From assembly GCA_030433005.1 (NCBI GenBank), contig JAUILQ010000020.1:1-64000 (forward strand): 64,000 nt of DNA, in the 5' to 3' direction. A model generated the notes under the pieces. That model made no database searches, was not told where the DNA came from, and was given only the letters and a program-made list of their open reading frames with translations. Below, piece by piece: positions 8,312 through 15,518 of this stretch. The position numbers and the translations under genes are program-made. The DNA comes from Alphaproteobacteria bacterium. GTDB taxonomy: Bacteria; Pseudomonadota; Alphaproteobacteria; Kiloniellales; DSM-21159. The first letter of the stretch is position 1; each line of letters starts with the position of its first letter.

Positions 8312-10312
8312 CTAGTCCAGTCCGAGTTCCTGCTTGCGGCGCGCCGCCCAGGCGCCGATCAGGCGGTCGGCGATGATCGCCAGGAAGGCGACGCAGAGGC
8401 CGGCGACCAGGCCGTGGCCGATGTCGGCGCGGGTCAGCGCGATGTAGACCTCCTGGCCCAGGTCGCGGGTGCCGACAAGGGCGGTGATGACCAGCATCGA
8501 GAGGGCCATCATGATGGTCTGGTTCACGCCCAGCATGATCTCCGGCATGGCCAGGGGGATCTGCACCTTGCGCAGGATCTGGCCGGGCTTGCAGCCGGCC
8601 ATGCGCGAGGCCTCGACGATCTCGCCGGGCACGCGGCGAATGCCGTGGTCGGTGTAGCGCACGGCCGGGGCAAGGGCATAGGCGGTGATCGCGATCATCG
8701 CCGAGAAGTCGCCGACCTGGAACAGCATCACGACCGGGATCAGGTAGACGAAGCTGGGCAGCGTCTGCAGCGTATCGACGACGTTCTGGGCGACCCGGTG
8801 GAAGCGCTCGCTGCGCGCCGCCAGGATGCCGATCGGCAGGCCGATCGCCATCGCCAGCACCACCGAGATGCCGCAGAGGTAGACCGAGATCATCGCCTTT
8901 TCCCAGTTGCCGGTGACGGCGATGAAGACCGCCAGCCCGGCGACCAGCAGGGCGAGCCGCGGCCCGCCGATGCGCAGGCCGGCGACGCCGAGCACCAGGG
9001 CGACGCCCGGCCAGGGCGCCTCGACCAGGAAGCGCTTGAAGGGGATCAGGACGTGGATCAGCAGCGCCGACTTGACCGCGTCGAGATAGGTGAAGAGGTG
9101 GACGTTGATCCACTCGACCAGGTCGTCGAACAGCGGCCCGGTGTCGATCGTCAGCGCCGCCGGATAGCTGCGCAGCCCGGGCACGACGAAGGCCAGCAGG
9201 TAGCTGCCGACCAGGATCCCGGCCAGACCGAGGAGCAGCGCATGGCGCTCGACGAAGCTCTGCTGCTGGCGCAGGTGGACCGGCGTCGGCGCCCGGTTGG
9301 CGGCCGCCTGGGACAGGCGGTCGAGCGAGATCGCCAGCACGGTGATCGCGATGCCGGCCTCCAGGCCGTCGCCGATCGCCAGGCGCCGCAGCGAGGTCAG
9401 CACGTCGTGGCCCAGGCCGCCGGCGCCGATCATCGAGGCGATGATGACCATGTTGAGCGACAGCATGATCACCTGGTTGACGCCGACCATCAGGCTGTGC
9501 CGCGCCGAGGGCAGCAGCACCTTCCACAGCATCTGGCGCGGGCTGCAGCCGGTCATGCGGCCGAACTCCACGACCTGGCGGTCGACGCCGCGCAGCGCCA
9601 GCATGGTGATGCGCACCATCGGCGGCATGGCGTAGATGATCGTCGCGATCATCGCCGAGACCGGGCCGAAGCCGAACAGGAACAGCACCGGCACCAGGTA
9701 GGCGAAGACCGGCACGGTCTGCATCAGGTCGAGCACCGGCGTGATCGCCCGCTCGAAGGCCGGGCTGCGGTGCCCCTGGATGCCGAGCAGGCCGCCGCAG
9801 ACGACGCCGATCGGCACGGCGACCAGGATCGAGGACAGCGTCACCATGGCGCTGTCCCACTGGCCGAAGACCACGAGGTAGCCGAAGCAGAGCCCGACCA
9901 GCAGCGCGAGGCGGCTGCCGCCGGCACGCCAGGCGGCGAAGGTCATGGCGCCGAGCACGCCCAGCCAGGACAGCGGCGGCACGGTGACGCCGGCGCCGAG
10001 CGGCAGCTCGAAGCCGCGCGACAGCAGGATCAGGCAGGCCTGCAGCGGCAGGTCGAGCAGCCAGGCAAGCGCCCGCGTCAGCTCCTTGAAGGTGAAGAGG
10101 CCGAAGCTGGCGTCCTTGACCAGCCAGCGCATGGCGTCGCTGATCCAGTGGCGCAGCGGCAGGATCCAGGCCTCGGGATAGACCGTCAGCCAGGGCTGCC
10201 AGGCCGCCGCCAGCCACAGCGCCACCAGGATCGCCAGCGCGGCCGCCCACAGCAGCAGCCAGGGCCGGCGCAGGGGGCCGGGCCCGGGCGCCATTGCCCC
10301 GGCGAGAGTCAT
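8312..10312 (-). CDS. Glycine-betaine/proline-type ABC permease, two permease domains fused
   Basis: A 666-residue inner-membrane permease. Two complete BPD_transp_1 domains occur in one chain, each with its EAA loop: EFGRMTGCSPRQMLWKVLLP in the first half (about residues 265-284) and EASRMAGCKPGQILRKVQIP in the second (about 570-589). Such tandem permeases are known in the ProW/OpuAB-related family. ATG 10312 overlaps the ATPase TGA stop (ATGA), so the two are translationally coupled. With the ATPase at 10309 and the binding protein at 11544 it forms a complete type I importer for a quaternary amine. Confidence 0.92.
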   Translation of the reverse strand: MTLAGAMAPGPGPLRRPWLLLWAAALAILVALWLAAAWQPWLTVYPEAWILPLRHWISDAMRWLVKDASFGLFTFKELTRALAWLLDLPLQACLILLSRGFELPLGAGVTVPPLSWLGVLGAMTFAAWRAGGSRLALLVGLCFGYLVVFGQWDSAMVTLSSILVAVPIGVVCGGLLGIQGHRSPAFERAITPVLDLMQTVPVFAYLVPVLFLFGFGPVSAMIATIIYAMPPMVRITMLALRGVDRQVVEFGRMTGCSPRQMLWKVLLPSARHSLMVGVNQVIMLSLNMVIIASMIGAGGLGHDVLTSLRRLAIGDGLEAGIAITVLAISLDRLSQAAANRAPTPVHLRQQQSFVERHALLLGLAGILVGSYLLAFVVPGLRSYPAALTIDTGPLFDDLVEWINVHLFTYLDAVKSALLIHVLIPFKRFLVEAPWPGVALVLGVAGLRIGGPRLALLVAGLAVFIAVTGNWEKAMISVYLCGISVVLAMAIGLPIGILAARSERFHRVAQNVVDTLQTLPSFVYLIPVVMLFQVGDFSAMIAITAYALAPAVRYTDHGIRRVPGEIVEASRMAGCKPGQILRKVQIPLAMPEIMLGVNQTIMMALSMLVITALVGTRDLGQEVYIALTRADIGHGLVAGLCVAFLAIIADRLIGAWAARRKQELGLD

Positions 10313-11430
10313 TGCGCGGCCTCGGCGGCGTTGCCGGCGGGCGCCGCCTGCCCTGGCTTCGTCTCCTCGGGCGCCAGCACCTCGAGCACCGCCTCCGGCC
10401 CGAGCCGGCCGACCACGCGGCCGGCGCGGTCGACCACCCCGAAGGGCCGGCCGGCCTGGACGACGCGGCGCGCGACCTCGACGACCCGGGCCTCGGCCGG
10501 CAGCTCGCCGGCCAGCGCCTCGCCCTCGGCGGGCGGGTCCATGACCGAGCGCACGGAGAGCACCTTGGCGCGCGAGACGTCGCGGGTGAACTCGGCGACG
10601 TAGTCCGTCGCCGGGCTGACCACGAGATCCTCCGGCGTGCCGATCTGGACGATCTCGCCGTCCTTCATGATGGCGATGCGGTCGGCCAGGCGGATCGCCT
10701 CGTCGAAGTCGTGGGTGATGAACACGATGGTCTTGTGCAGCACGCGCTGCAGGCGCAGGAACTCGTCCTGCATCTCGCGCCGGATCAGCGGGTCGAGCGC
10801 CGAGAAGGGCTCGTCGAGAAACCAGACGTCGGGCTCGACGGCGAGCGAGCGCGCGATGCCGACGCGCTGCTGCTGGCCGCCGGAGAGCTCGCGCGGAAAG
10901 TAGCCCTCGCGGCCCTTCAGGCCGACCAGCTCGATGACCTCGAGTGCGCGCGCCTCGCGGGCTGCGCGGTCGACGCCCTGCACTTCCAGCGGGAAGGCGA
11001 CGTTGCCGAGCACCGAGAGGTGCGGCAGCAGCGCGAAGTGCTGGAACACCATGCCCATCTTGTGGCGCCGGATCTCGGTCAGCTGGCGCTCGCTGGCGGC
11101 CAGCAGATCCTGGCCCTCGAAGAGCAGCTCGCCGGCGGTCGGCTCGACGAGACGCGACAGGCAGCGCACGATCGTCGACTTGCCGGAGCCCGACAGGCCC
11201 ATGATGACGAAGACCTCGCCATCGTGGACCTCGAGGTCGGCGTCGCGCACGGCGCCGATCATGCCGGCGGCGGCGAGCTGGGCGCCGGTCGGCCGGCCGC
11301 CGTGGCGCTCCAGGAAGCGGCGCGCGCCGTCGCCGAAGACCTTCCACAGCCCGCGGCAGGTCAGCTTGACGCCGGCCGGCGCGGCGGTCCCGGGCTCGGC
11401 GCTACCGGGCTCGGCGGACTGGAAGGCCAT
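10309..11430 (-). CDS. Glycine-betaine/proline ABC transporter ATP-binding protein (ProV/OpuAA type)
   Basis: A 373-residue ATPase. Walker A GLSGSGKST is at 78-86, the Q-loop FQHFALLPH at 129-137, the signature LSGGQQQR at 182-189 and Walker B DVWFLDEP at 201-208. The 60-residue N-terminal extension and the insertion before the core (RPTGAQLAAAGMIGAVRDADL) are typical of ProV. The C-terminal ~100 residues look like a shortened CBS region (VMDPPAEGEALAGELP..VVQAGRPFGVVDRAGRVVG), which in ProV/OpuA relatives senses ionic strength or a nucleotide. The gene is second in the minus-strand operon after the binding protein. Confidence 0.93.
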   Translation of the reverse strand: MAFQSAEPGSAEPGTAAPAGVKLTCRGLWKVFGDGARRFLERHGGRPTGAQLAAAGMIGAVRDADLEVHDGEVFVIMGLSGSGKSTIVRCLSRLVEPTAGELLFEGQDLLAASERQLTEIRRHKMGMVFQHFALLPHLSVLGNVAFPLEVQGVDRAAREARALEVIELVGLKGREGYFPRELSGGQQQRVGIARSLAVEPDVWFLDEPFSALDPLIRREMQDEFLRLQRVLHKTIVFITHDFDEAIRLADRIAIMKDGEIVQIGTPEDLVVSPATDYVAEFTRDVSRAKVLSVRSVMDPPAEGEALAGELPAEARVVEVARRVVQAGRPFGVVDRAGRVVGRLGPEAVLEVLAPEETKPGQAAPAGNAAEAAQ

Positions 11431-11495
11431 GCGTCTCTCGTTCCTCGTCAGATGGTCGGCCGTCTGATGGTCGGCGGGCCCGCGTCGAAAGCGGC

Positions 11496-11529
11496 GGCCG
11501 GGCGGGCGACGCGGATCGCCCGCCCGGCC
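11496..11529 (-). other. Intercistronic 14-bp hairpin after the binding-protein gene
   Basis: GGCCGGGCGGGCGA (11496-11509) pairs perfectly with TCGCCCGCCCGGCC (11516-11529) around a 6-nt loop. In the direction of transcription it lies 15 bases after the binding-protein stop and 66 bases before the ATPase start. No U-run follows on the minus strand. It most likely protects the upstream mRNA or attenuates readthrough, giving an excess of binding protein. The same arrangement follows tctC. Confidence 0.6.
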
Positions 11530-11543
11530 GGAGCCCGATCAGG

Positions 11544-12551
11544 CTACTGCTTGGGGATCCAGGACTTCCAGGTGTCCTGGTTCTCGTCCATCCACTGCTG
11601 GACCACGACGTCCGCCGGCATGCCGTCGAGATCGACCTTGCCGATCATCTCGCCCATGTCCTGGTTGGTCATGGTGAAGTTGCGGATCGCCTGGTAGGCG
11701 GCAGGCCACTTCTCCTCGCCGCCGGCCCAGCCGACCGCCTTGATCCAGCCGCGCGGCTTGCCGCAGTCGTAGGCCTTGTCGGGGTTCGTGCCCCAGCTCG
11801 GGTCCTCGTAGCACTCCTCGGTGTAGCGCGGGAACTCGACCCACTCGCCCTCGAACTTGATGGGCGCCCAGTGCGGGGTATAGACCCAGGCCAGGACCGG
11901 CTGCTTGCGCTGGACCGCCGACTGGATCTCGGCGAAGAGCGCCGCGTCGGTGCCGGCGTGGACCACCTCGTAGTCGAGCCCGAGCGCCTCGACGCGCTCC
12001 TCGTCCATGCCGCCCCAGGTCACCGGACCGCCGAGGTAGCGGCCCTTCGGCTGGGTCTCCGGCGAGGCGAAGACCTCGGCGCAGTCGTTGAGCGCCTTCC
12101 AGTCCGGCAGGCCCGGGCACTGCTCCTTGACGTAGGCCGGATACCACCACTCCTCGATGGCCTGCATGCCGGTCTCGCCGAGGTCGACGGTGTCGCCGGT
12201 CTTCAGCGACTCGTCCATGGCCTGCTTGCCGGTGGTCTCCCAGATCTCCATGGCGACGTCGAGGTCGCCGGTCTCCAGGCCGGCGAACTGGGCCAGGTAG
12301 TCGGCCTGCACGTACTCGACGTTGTAGCCCATCTCCTCCAGCACGCTGCCCATGATGTGCGTGGTCAGGTACTGGCCGGTCCAGTCGTGGATGGTCATCT
12401 TGATGGCGTCGTCGGATTCCGGATAGCTCGCGGCCCAGGCCGGGCTGGTCGCCAGCAGGCCGCTCAGCAGACAGGCCGCGCCGGCCAGACGGCCGGCGGT
12501 GCCGAGCCTGGCGAGGGCGGTCCCCCGGTGAGTCCCCAGTGGATTGGCCAT
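11544..12551 (-). CDS. Periplasmic glycine-betaine/proline-type substrate-binding protein (OpuAC family)
   Basis: A 335-residue secreted receptor of the OpuAC/ProX family. ATG 12551 is chosen because GGGAGGCG sits upstream at the right distance; the open frame runs on to 12740 but gives no sensible extra sequence. The signal peptide covers residues 1-40 with cleavage after AWA. The mature part contains MTIHDWTGQYLTTHIMGSVL, GDLDVAMEIWETTG and the tryptophan-rich stretches EEWWYPAYV and AWVYTPHWAPIKFEG, the aromatic residues that build a cation-binding cage in this family. It is the first gene of the five-gene minus-strand operon and its promoter region is shared with the divergent deoR-family gene. 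Confidence 0.93.
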   Translation of the reverse strand: MANPLGTHRGTALARLGTAGRLAGAACLLSGLLATSPAWAASYPESDDAIKMTIHDWTGQYLTTHIMGSVLEEMGYNVEYVQADYLAQFAGLETGDLDVAMEIWETTGKQAMDESLKTGDTVDLGETGMQAIEEWWYPAYVKEQCPGLPDWKALNDCAEVFASPETQPKGRYLGGPVTWGGMDEERVEALGLDYEVVHAGTDAALFAEIQSAVQRKQPVLAWVYTPHWAPIKFEGEWVEFPRYTEECYEDPSWGTNPDKAYDCGKPRGWIKAVGWAGGEEKWPAAYQAIRNFTMTNQDMGEMIGKVDLDGMPADVVVQQWMDENQDTWKSWIPKQ

Positions 12552-12778
12552 TGTTCTACGCCTCCCAGTTGGTTGCAGTTCACGCAAGACGGCGCCGGAC
12601 CGTCGGACGGATCCGCCGCGGTCCCGCGTTGTCGCCTCGTCCCGGCGGCGCCCGGCGCCGGACCTCCGGATCTCGCGGGTTTGCCGAGCCGGCGGTCCAG
12701 GGCTTCTCGTTGCATGCGGCGCGCGGTCGGCCGTGGACACGTCCCGAAGATGCGTTTGGCATCGCTCCCTGTGAGGTC

Positions 12779-12809
12779 ATGTTAGGGGACCGGCCTTGTG
12801 GGCTGTCAA
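12779..12809 (-). promoter_or_regulatory. Candidate sigma-70 promoter of the betaine-type operon
   Basis: Read on the minus strand: -35 TTGACA (12804-12809), 19-bp spacer, -10 TAACAT (12779-12784); an 18-bp spacing to CTAACA is an alternative. The spacer contains CCCACAA, the inverse of the DeoR-type half-site, so repressor binding would cover the promoter. The leader to ATG 12551 would be about 220 nt. Confidence 0.45.
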
Positions 12810-12815
12810 CCGAAA

Positions 12816-12831
12816 ACCACAAAAACCCACA
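12816..12831. promoter_or_regulatory. Putative DeoR-family operator, site 1
   Basis: The 16-mer ACCACAAAAACCCACA recurs with one mismatch, on the opposite strand, at 14717-14732. Both copies lie in divergent promoter regions flanking the deoR-family gene and nowhere else noticed in the window. An inverted half-site TGTGGG is at 12797-12802. DeoR-family proteins often bind spaced repeats, so this is the best operator candidate for the regulator at 12908. Confidence 0.55.
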
Positions 12832-12907
12832 GACTGCGCTTGGAACAGCCGCCCCGGCCGACTACCTTCGGGAACGCGAAGGCAAATCATCGGCTGAGAG
12901 GTCGGCG

Positions 12908-13672
12908 GTGCATCGAACGGCGCGGCAGAACGCGATCCTGGAGGCCCTCGGCGAAAGCGGCTCGGCGACGGTCGCCCAGCTGATGCGCACGCTCGACGTC
13001 TCGGACGAGACGATCCGGCGCGACATCAAGGCGATGGCCGACCGCGGCCTGGTGGAGCGCGTGCACGGCGGCGTGATCCTGCCGGACCTGCGCCGCGAGC
13101 CCGGCTTCCGCAAGCGCATGGGCCAGAACGCCGCCGCCAAGCGGGCGATCGCGCGCACGGCAGCGGGCCTGGTCCGCAACGGCGATTCGCTGATGCTCGA
13201 CAGCGGCAGCACCACTGCCTACGTGGCGCGTGCCCTGACCGAGCACCGCGACCTTTTCGTCGTCACCAACAGCGTCGAGATCGCGCGCATTCTCTCCGAC
13301 GGCCAGCGCGGCAACCGGGTCTACCTGGCCGGCGGCGAACTGCGCGGCGACGACGGCGCGACCTTCGGGCCCAACGCGCTGGAGTTCGTGCGCCGCTTCC
13401 GCGCGCACTATGCCATCGTCTCGCTCGGCGGGCTGCACCTCGAGGGCGGGCTGATGGACTTCCATCCCGAGGAGGCGGAGTTCTGCCGCGAGGTGATCGC
13501 CGCCTCCGGGCGCGTCATCGCCGTCGCCGACGTCACCAAGTTCCGCAACCAGGCGCCGGTCAAGGTCTGCGACCTCGACGCCCTCGACACCCTGGTCACC
13601 GACCGCGCACCGCCCGAACCTTTCGCCCAGCGCCTGCGCGAGCTGGAGGTCAAGGTCCTGGTCGCCGAGTGA
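12908..13672 (+). CDS. DeoR-family transcriptional regulator
   Basis: A 254-residue repressor-type protein. GTG 12908 is chosen because GAGAGG lies six bases upstream and the protein then has the family's usual length; the frame is open much further upstream without meaning. The N-terminal helix-turn-helix (about 15-50) reads ATVAQLMRTLDVSDETIRRD, the DeoR signature. The C-terminal sugar-phosphate-type domain has DSGSTTAYVARAL and VVTNSVEIARIL. DeoR proteins usually respond to a phosphorylated intermediate, which fits the two kinases beside it. It is divergent from the betaine-type operon and convergent with the second kinase. Confidence 0.93.
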   Translation: MHRTARQNAILEALGESGSATVAQLMRTLDVSDETIRRDIKAMADRGLVERVHGGVILPDLRREPGFRKRMGQNAAAKRAIARTAAGLVRNGDSLMLDSGSTTAYVARALTEHRDLFVVTNSVEIARILSDGQRGNRVYLAGGELRGDDGATFGPNALEFVRRFRAHYAIVSLGGLHLEGGLMDFHPEEAEFCREVIAASGRVIAVADVTKFRNQAPVKVCDLDALDTLVTDRAPPEPFAQRLRELEVKVLVAE

Positions 13673-13707
13673 CCCCGGCGGCGCAGGGGACGAGACCGAG
13701 GCCCCCC

Positions 13708-14622
13708 TCAGCCGCGCTTCACCGCCTCCAGCGCGGCGCCGAACTCGGCGCTGCCCATCAGCGCCTTGCAGCGCTCGAAGCGTCCGGTCGAGTAGGCCCA
13801 GAAGTCCTCGGCGGGATTGTCGTTGGCGTGCTGGATCAGGCCCCAGAGCGTCCACAGCAGGTCGCACATCGCCTTGTAGATCACCATGCGGCCCTGGACC
13901 GCCGGCGCCACGGCGCCGCCGCAGTAGGCTTCCATCATCTCGGCCTCGCGGGCGGCGTCGAAACCGGCCTCGACCGAGAGGTCGCCGAGGTCCCACAGCG
14001 GGTCGTTCATGCCCGAGTACTCCCAGTCGACGATCCACATGCGCTCGCCGGTGTCGAGGAAGTTCTCGCAGAGCGGGTCGCAGTGGCAGGGCGCCAGCTC
14101 GGCGGGGCGTGCGTCGAGCACGCTGCGCACCGCCTCGGCCTCGCGCACCACGTCGTGGTAGCCGTCCGGCAGCTGGGCGCCGAGCTTGTCGAGCACCTTC
14201 AGGTAGTCGTCGATCATCGCGAACAGCTCGAAGCGGAACTCGAAGCGCTGGCCGCTGCCGTGCAGTTGCCGGAACGCCTTGCCGGCCCGCGCCGGCGCGC
14301 CCTCGGTCTCGCCGAACAGCGCGGGCGTCATGGTCGTCGCCGGCACGTGCGGCATCAGCATCAGGCCGTCCGACTCGTCGAAGAACAGAACCTGCGGCGA
14401 GACTCCGGCCGCCGCCGCCGCCCGGGCGTTGTGTCCCTCGACCGTGCGGTCGATGTATTCTTCCGTGCCCGGCCCGGCAATGCGCAGGACATAGTCCTGG
14501 CCGTTGGCCTCGAGCCGGTAGACCAGATTGGTCAGGCCGCCGAGCCGCTCGGCGTCGACGGCCTCCGCCGGCAGGTCGCGGAGCGCCGGGATGCGGCGCA
14601 GATAGGGCGCGAGATCGGTCAC
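13708..14622 (-). CDS. Choline/ethanolamine-kinase-like phosphotransferase (APH fold), copy 2
   Basis: A 304-residue paralogue of the kinase at 7394. The catalytic loop is CHCDPLCENFLDT with H180, D182 and N187, and the metal motif VDWEYSGMNDPLWDLGDL with D199. These match copy 1 residue for residue in position although overall identity looks low. LGGLTNLVYRLE at 28-39 is the nucleotide-binding start. It stands alone on the minus strand between the DeoR gene and a divergent methyltransferase, and its upstream region carries operator site 2. It resembles LicA-type choline kinases more closely than copy 1 does (WEYSGMNDPLWDLG). The substrate is unproven. Confidence 0.85.
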   Translation of the reverse strand: MTDLAPYLRRIPALRDLPAEAVDAERLGGLTNLVYRLEANGQDYVLRIAGPGTEEYIDRTVEGHNARAAAAAGVSPQVLFFDESDGLMLMPHVPATTMTPALFGETEGAPARAGKAFRQLHGSGQRFEFRFELFAMIDDYLKVLDKLGAQLPDGYHDVVREAEAVRSVLDARPAELAPCHCDPLCENFLDTGERMWIVDWEYSGMNDPLWDLGDLSVEAGFDAAREAEMMEAYCGGAVAPAVQGRMVIYKAMCDLLWTLWGLIQHANDNPAEDFWAYSTGRFERCKALMGSAEFGAALEAVKRG

Positions 14623-14716
14623 GCTCGCCCTCCTTCATCGCTCGTGCGGACGGGCTTCCCGCCCCCGTCCCTCGTCGTGGCGTGCGGCCGGCGAGGACAC
14701 CGACCCTGTCGCAAGT

Positions 14717-14732
14717 TGTGGGTTTATGTGGT
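14717..14732. promoter_or_regulatory. Putative DeoR-family operator, site 2
   Basis: TGTGGGTTTATGTGGT is the reverse complement of ACCACATAAACCCACA, matching 15 of 16 bases of site 1 at 12816. It lies between the divergent second kinase (start 14622) and the methyltransferase (start 14862). This places both genes under the same probable regulator as the betaine-type operon. Confidence 0.55.
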
Positions 14733-14861
14733 AATTGATCGCCACAGCACCCGCAAGGACACAAAAGTCCAACCCGCAACGCGCGCTCCTCCGCGGCCCC
14801 GCCGGGCCGCCGGAAGGCCGGCGCCGCAGGGTGTTCGACGCAACCAGACCTGGAGGCCCCG

Positions 14862-15500
14862 ATGCCCGCAGCCGAGCAAGTCGATTCCCTCAACGACGTC
14901 TACAGCGCCGAGTCGCCCGACAGCCTGGCGAAGACCTACGACGACTGGGCGCGCGACTACGACAGTGACATGCTGAAGGCGGGCTACCGCCACCCGATGA
15001 TCGCGATCGGCCTGATCACGCGCTACGTGCCGAAGGGCGCCGGCGCGGTGATCGACGCCGGCGTCGGCACCGGGCTGATCGGCGAGTGGCTGAAGATCCT
15101 CGGCTACGAGCGCGTCTGCGGCTTCGACCTCTCGACCGGCATGCTCGAGGTCGCCGGCGCCAAGCAGGCCTACGACGACCTGCGCCAGGCCGCGCTCGGC
15201 GAGCGCCTGCCCTACAAGGACGGGGAATTCGCAGCGGCAGTCTGCGCCGGCGTCTTCACCATCGCCCATGCCGCGCCGGAGGGTCTCGACGAGCTGCTGC
15301 GCATCGTGCAGCCCGGCGGCCACGTCGTGCTGACCGTCAAGGACAAGCTCTACGAGGAGGCTTTCGAACGGCACCTGCAGGGCCTCATCGACGCCGGGCG
15401 CTGCCGGATCGCCGAGATGACCCCGAGCTACCTGTCGATGCCCAACCAGGAGGGCCAGTCGACCAGCCGGGCGCTGGCTCTCGAGGTGGGCGGCACCTGA
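14862..15500 (+). CDS. Class I SAM-dependent methyltransferase
   Basis: A 212-residue soluble methyltransferase. The start ATG 14862 follows TGGAGG. The N-terminal YDDWARDYDSDMLKAGY (about residues 26-42) is typical of the WBSCR27-like group. The SAM-binding motif I is AVIDAGVGTGLIGEWL (about 65-80), followed by GFDLSTGMLEVAG (motif II). Operator site 2 lies upstream, so it probably belongs to the DeoR regulon and could methylate an amino alcohol or act on a product of the kinases. This link is inferred; small-molecule or protein substrate cannot be told from sequence. Confidence 0.85.
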   Translation: MPAAEQVDSLNDVYSAESPDSLAKTYDDWARDYDSDMLKAGYRHPMIAIGLITRYVPKGAGAVIDAGVGTGLIGEWLKILGYERVCGFDLSTGMLEVAGAKQAYDDLRQAALGERLPYKDGEFAAAVCAGVFTIAHAAPEGLDELLRIVQPGGHVVLTVKDKLYEEAFERHLQGLIDAGRCRIAEMTPSYLSMPNQEGQSTSRALALEVGGT

Positions 15501-15510
15501 GCCGCCCTTT
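15488..15510 (+). terminator. Terminator hairpin at the methyltransferase stop
   Basis: GGGCGGC (15488-15494) and GCCGCCC (15501-15507) form a perfect 7-bp stem that encloses the TGA stop, followed by TTTCGG. It lies between the convergent methyltransferase and Rieske oxygenase genes. Confidence 0.5.
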
Positions 15511-15518
15511 CGGCCGCC

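Larger units (their letters stand above)
12552..12907. other. Divergent promoter region between the betaine-type operon and the DeoR regulator
   Basis: These 356 bases hold no gene. On the minus strand a perfect -35 TTGACA (12804-12809) is followed 19 bases later by TAACAT (12779-12784), a plausible promoter for the binding-protein operon. On the plus strand TTGGCA (12756-12761) with TGTTAG (12780-12785) could serve the regulator gene. The 16-bp site at 12816-12831 and an inverted half-site TTGTGGG (12796-12802) flank the TTGACA box. The stretch between 12600 and 12750 shows nothing recognisable. Confidence 0.6.

Noticed and set aside
7502..10603. Plus-strand open frame of 1033 codons opposite the kinase and permease
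   Set aside because: Composition typical of antisense frames in high-GC genomes; the minus-strand genes carry full motifs.
8312..11347. A single 1011-residue permease frame running into the ATPase region
   Set aside because: The upstream third is an out-of-frame shadow of the ATPase; ATG 10312 overlapping the ATPase stop is the natural start.
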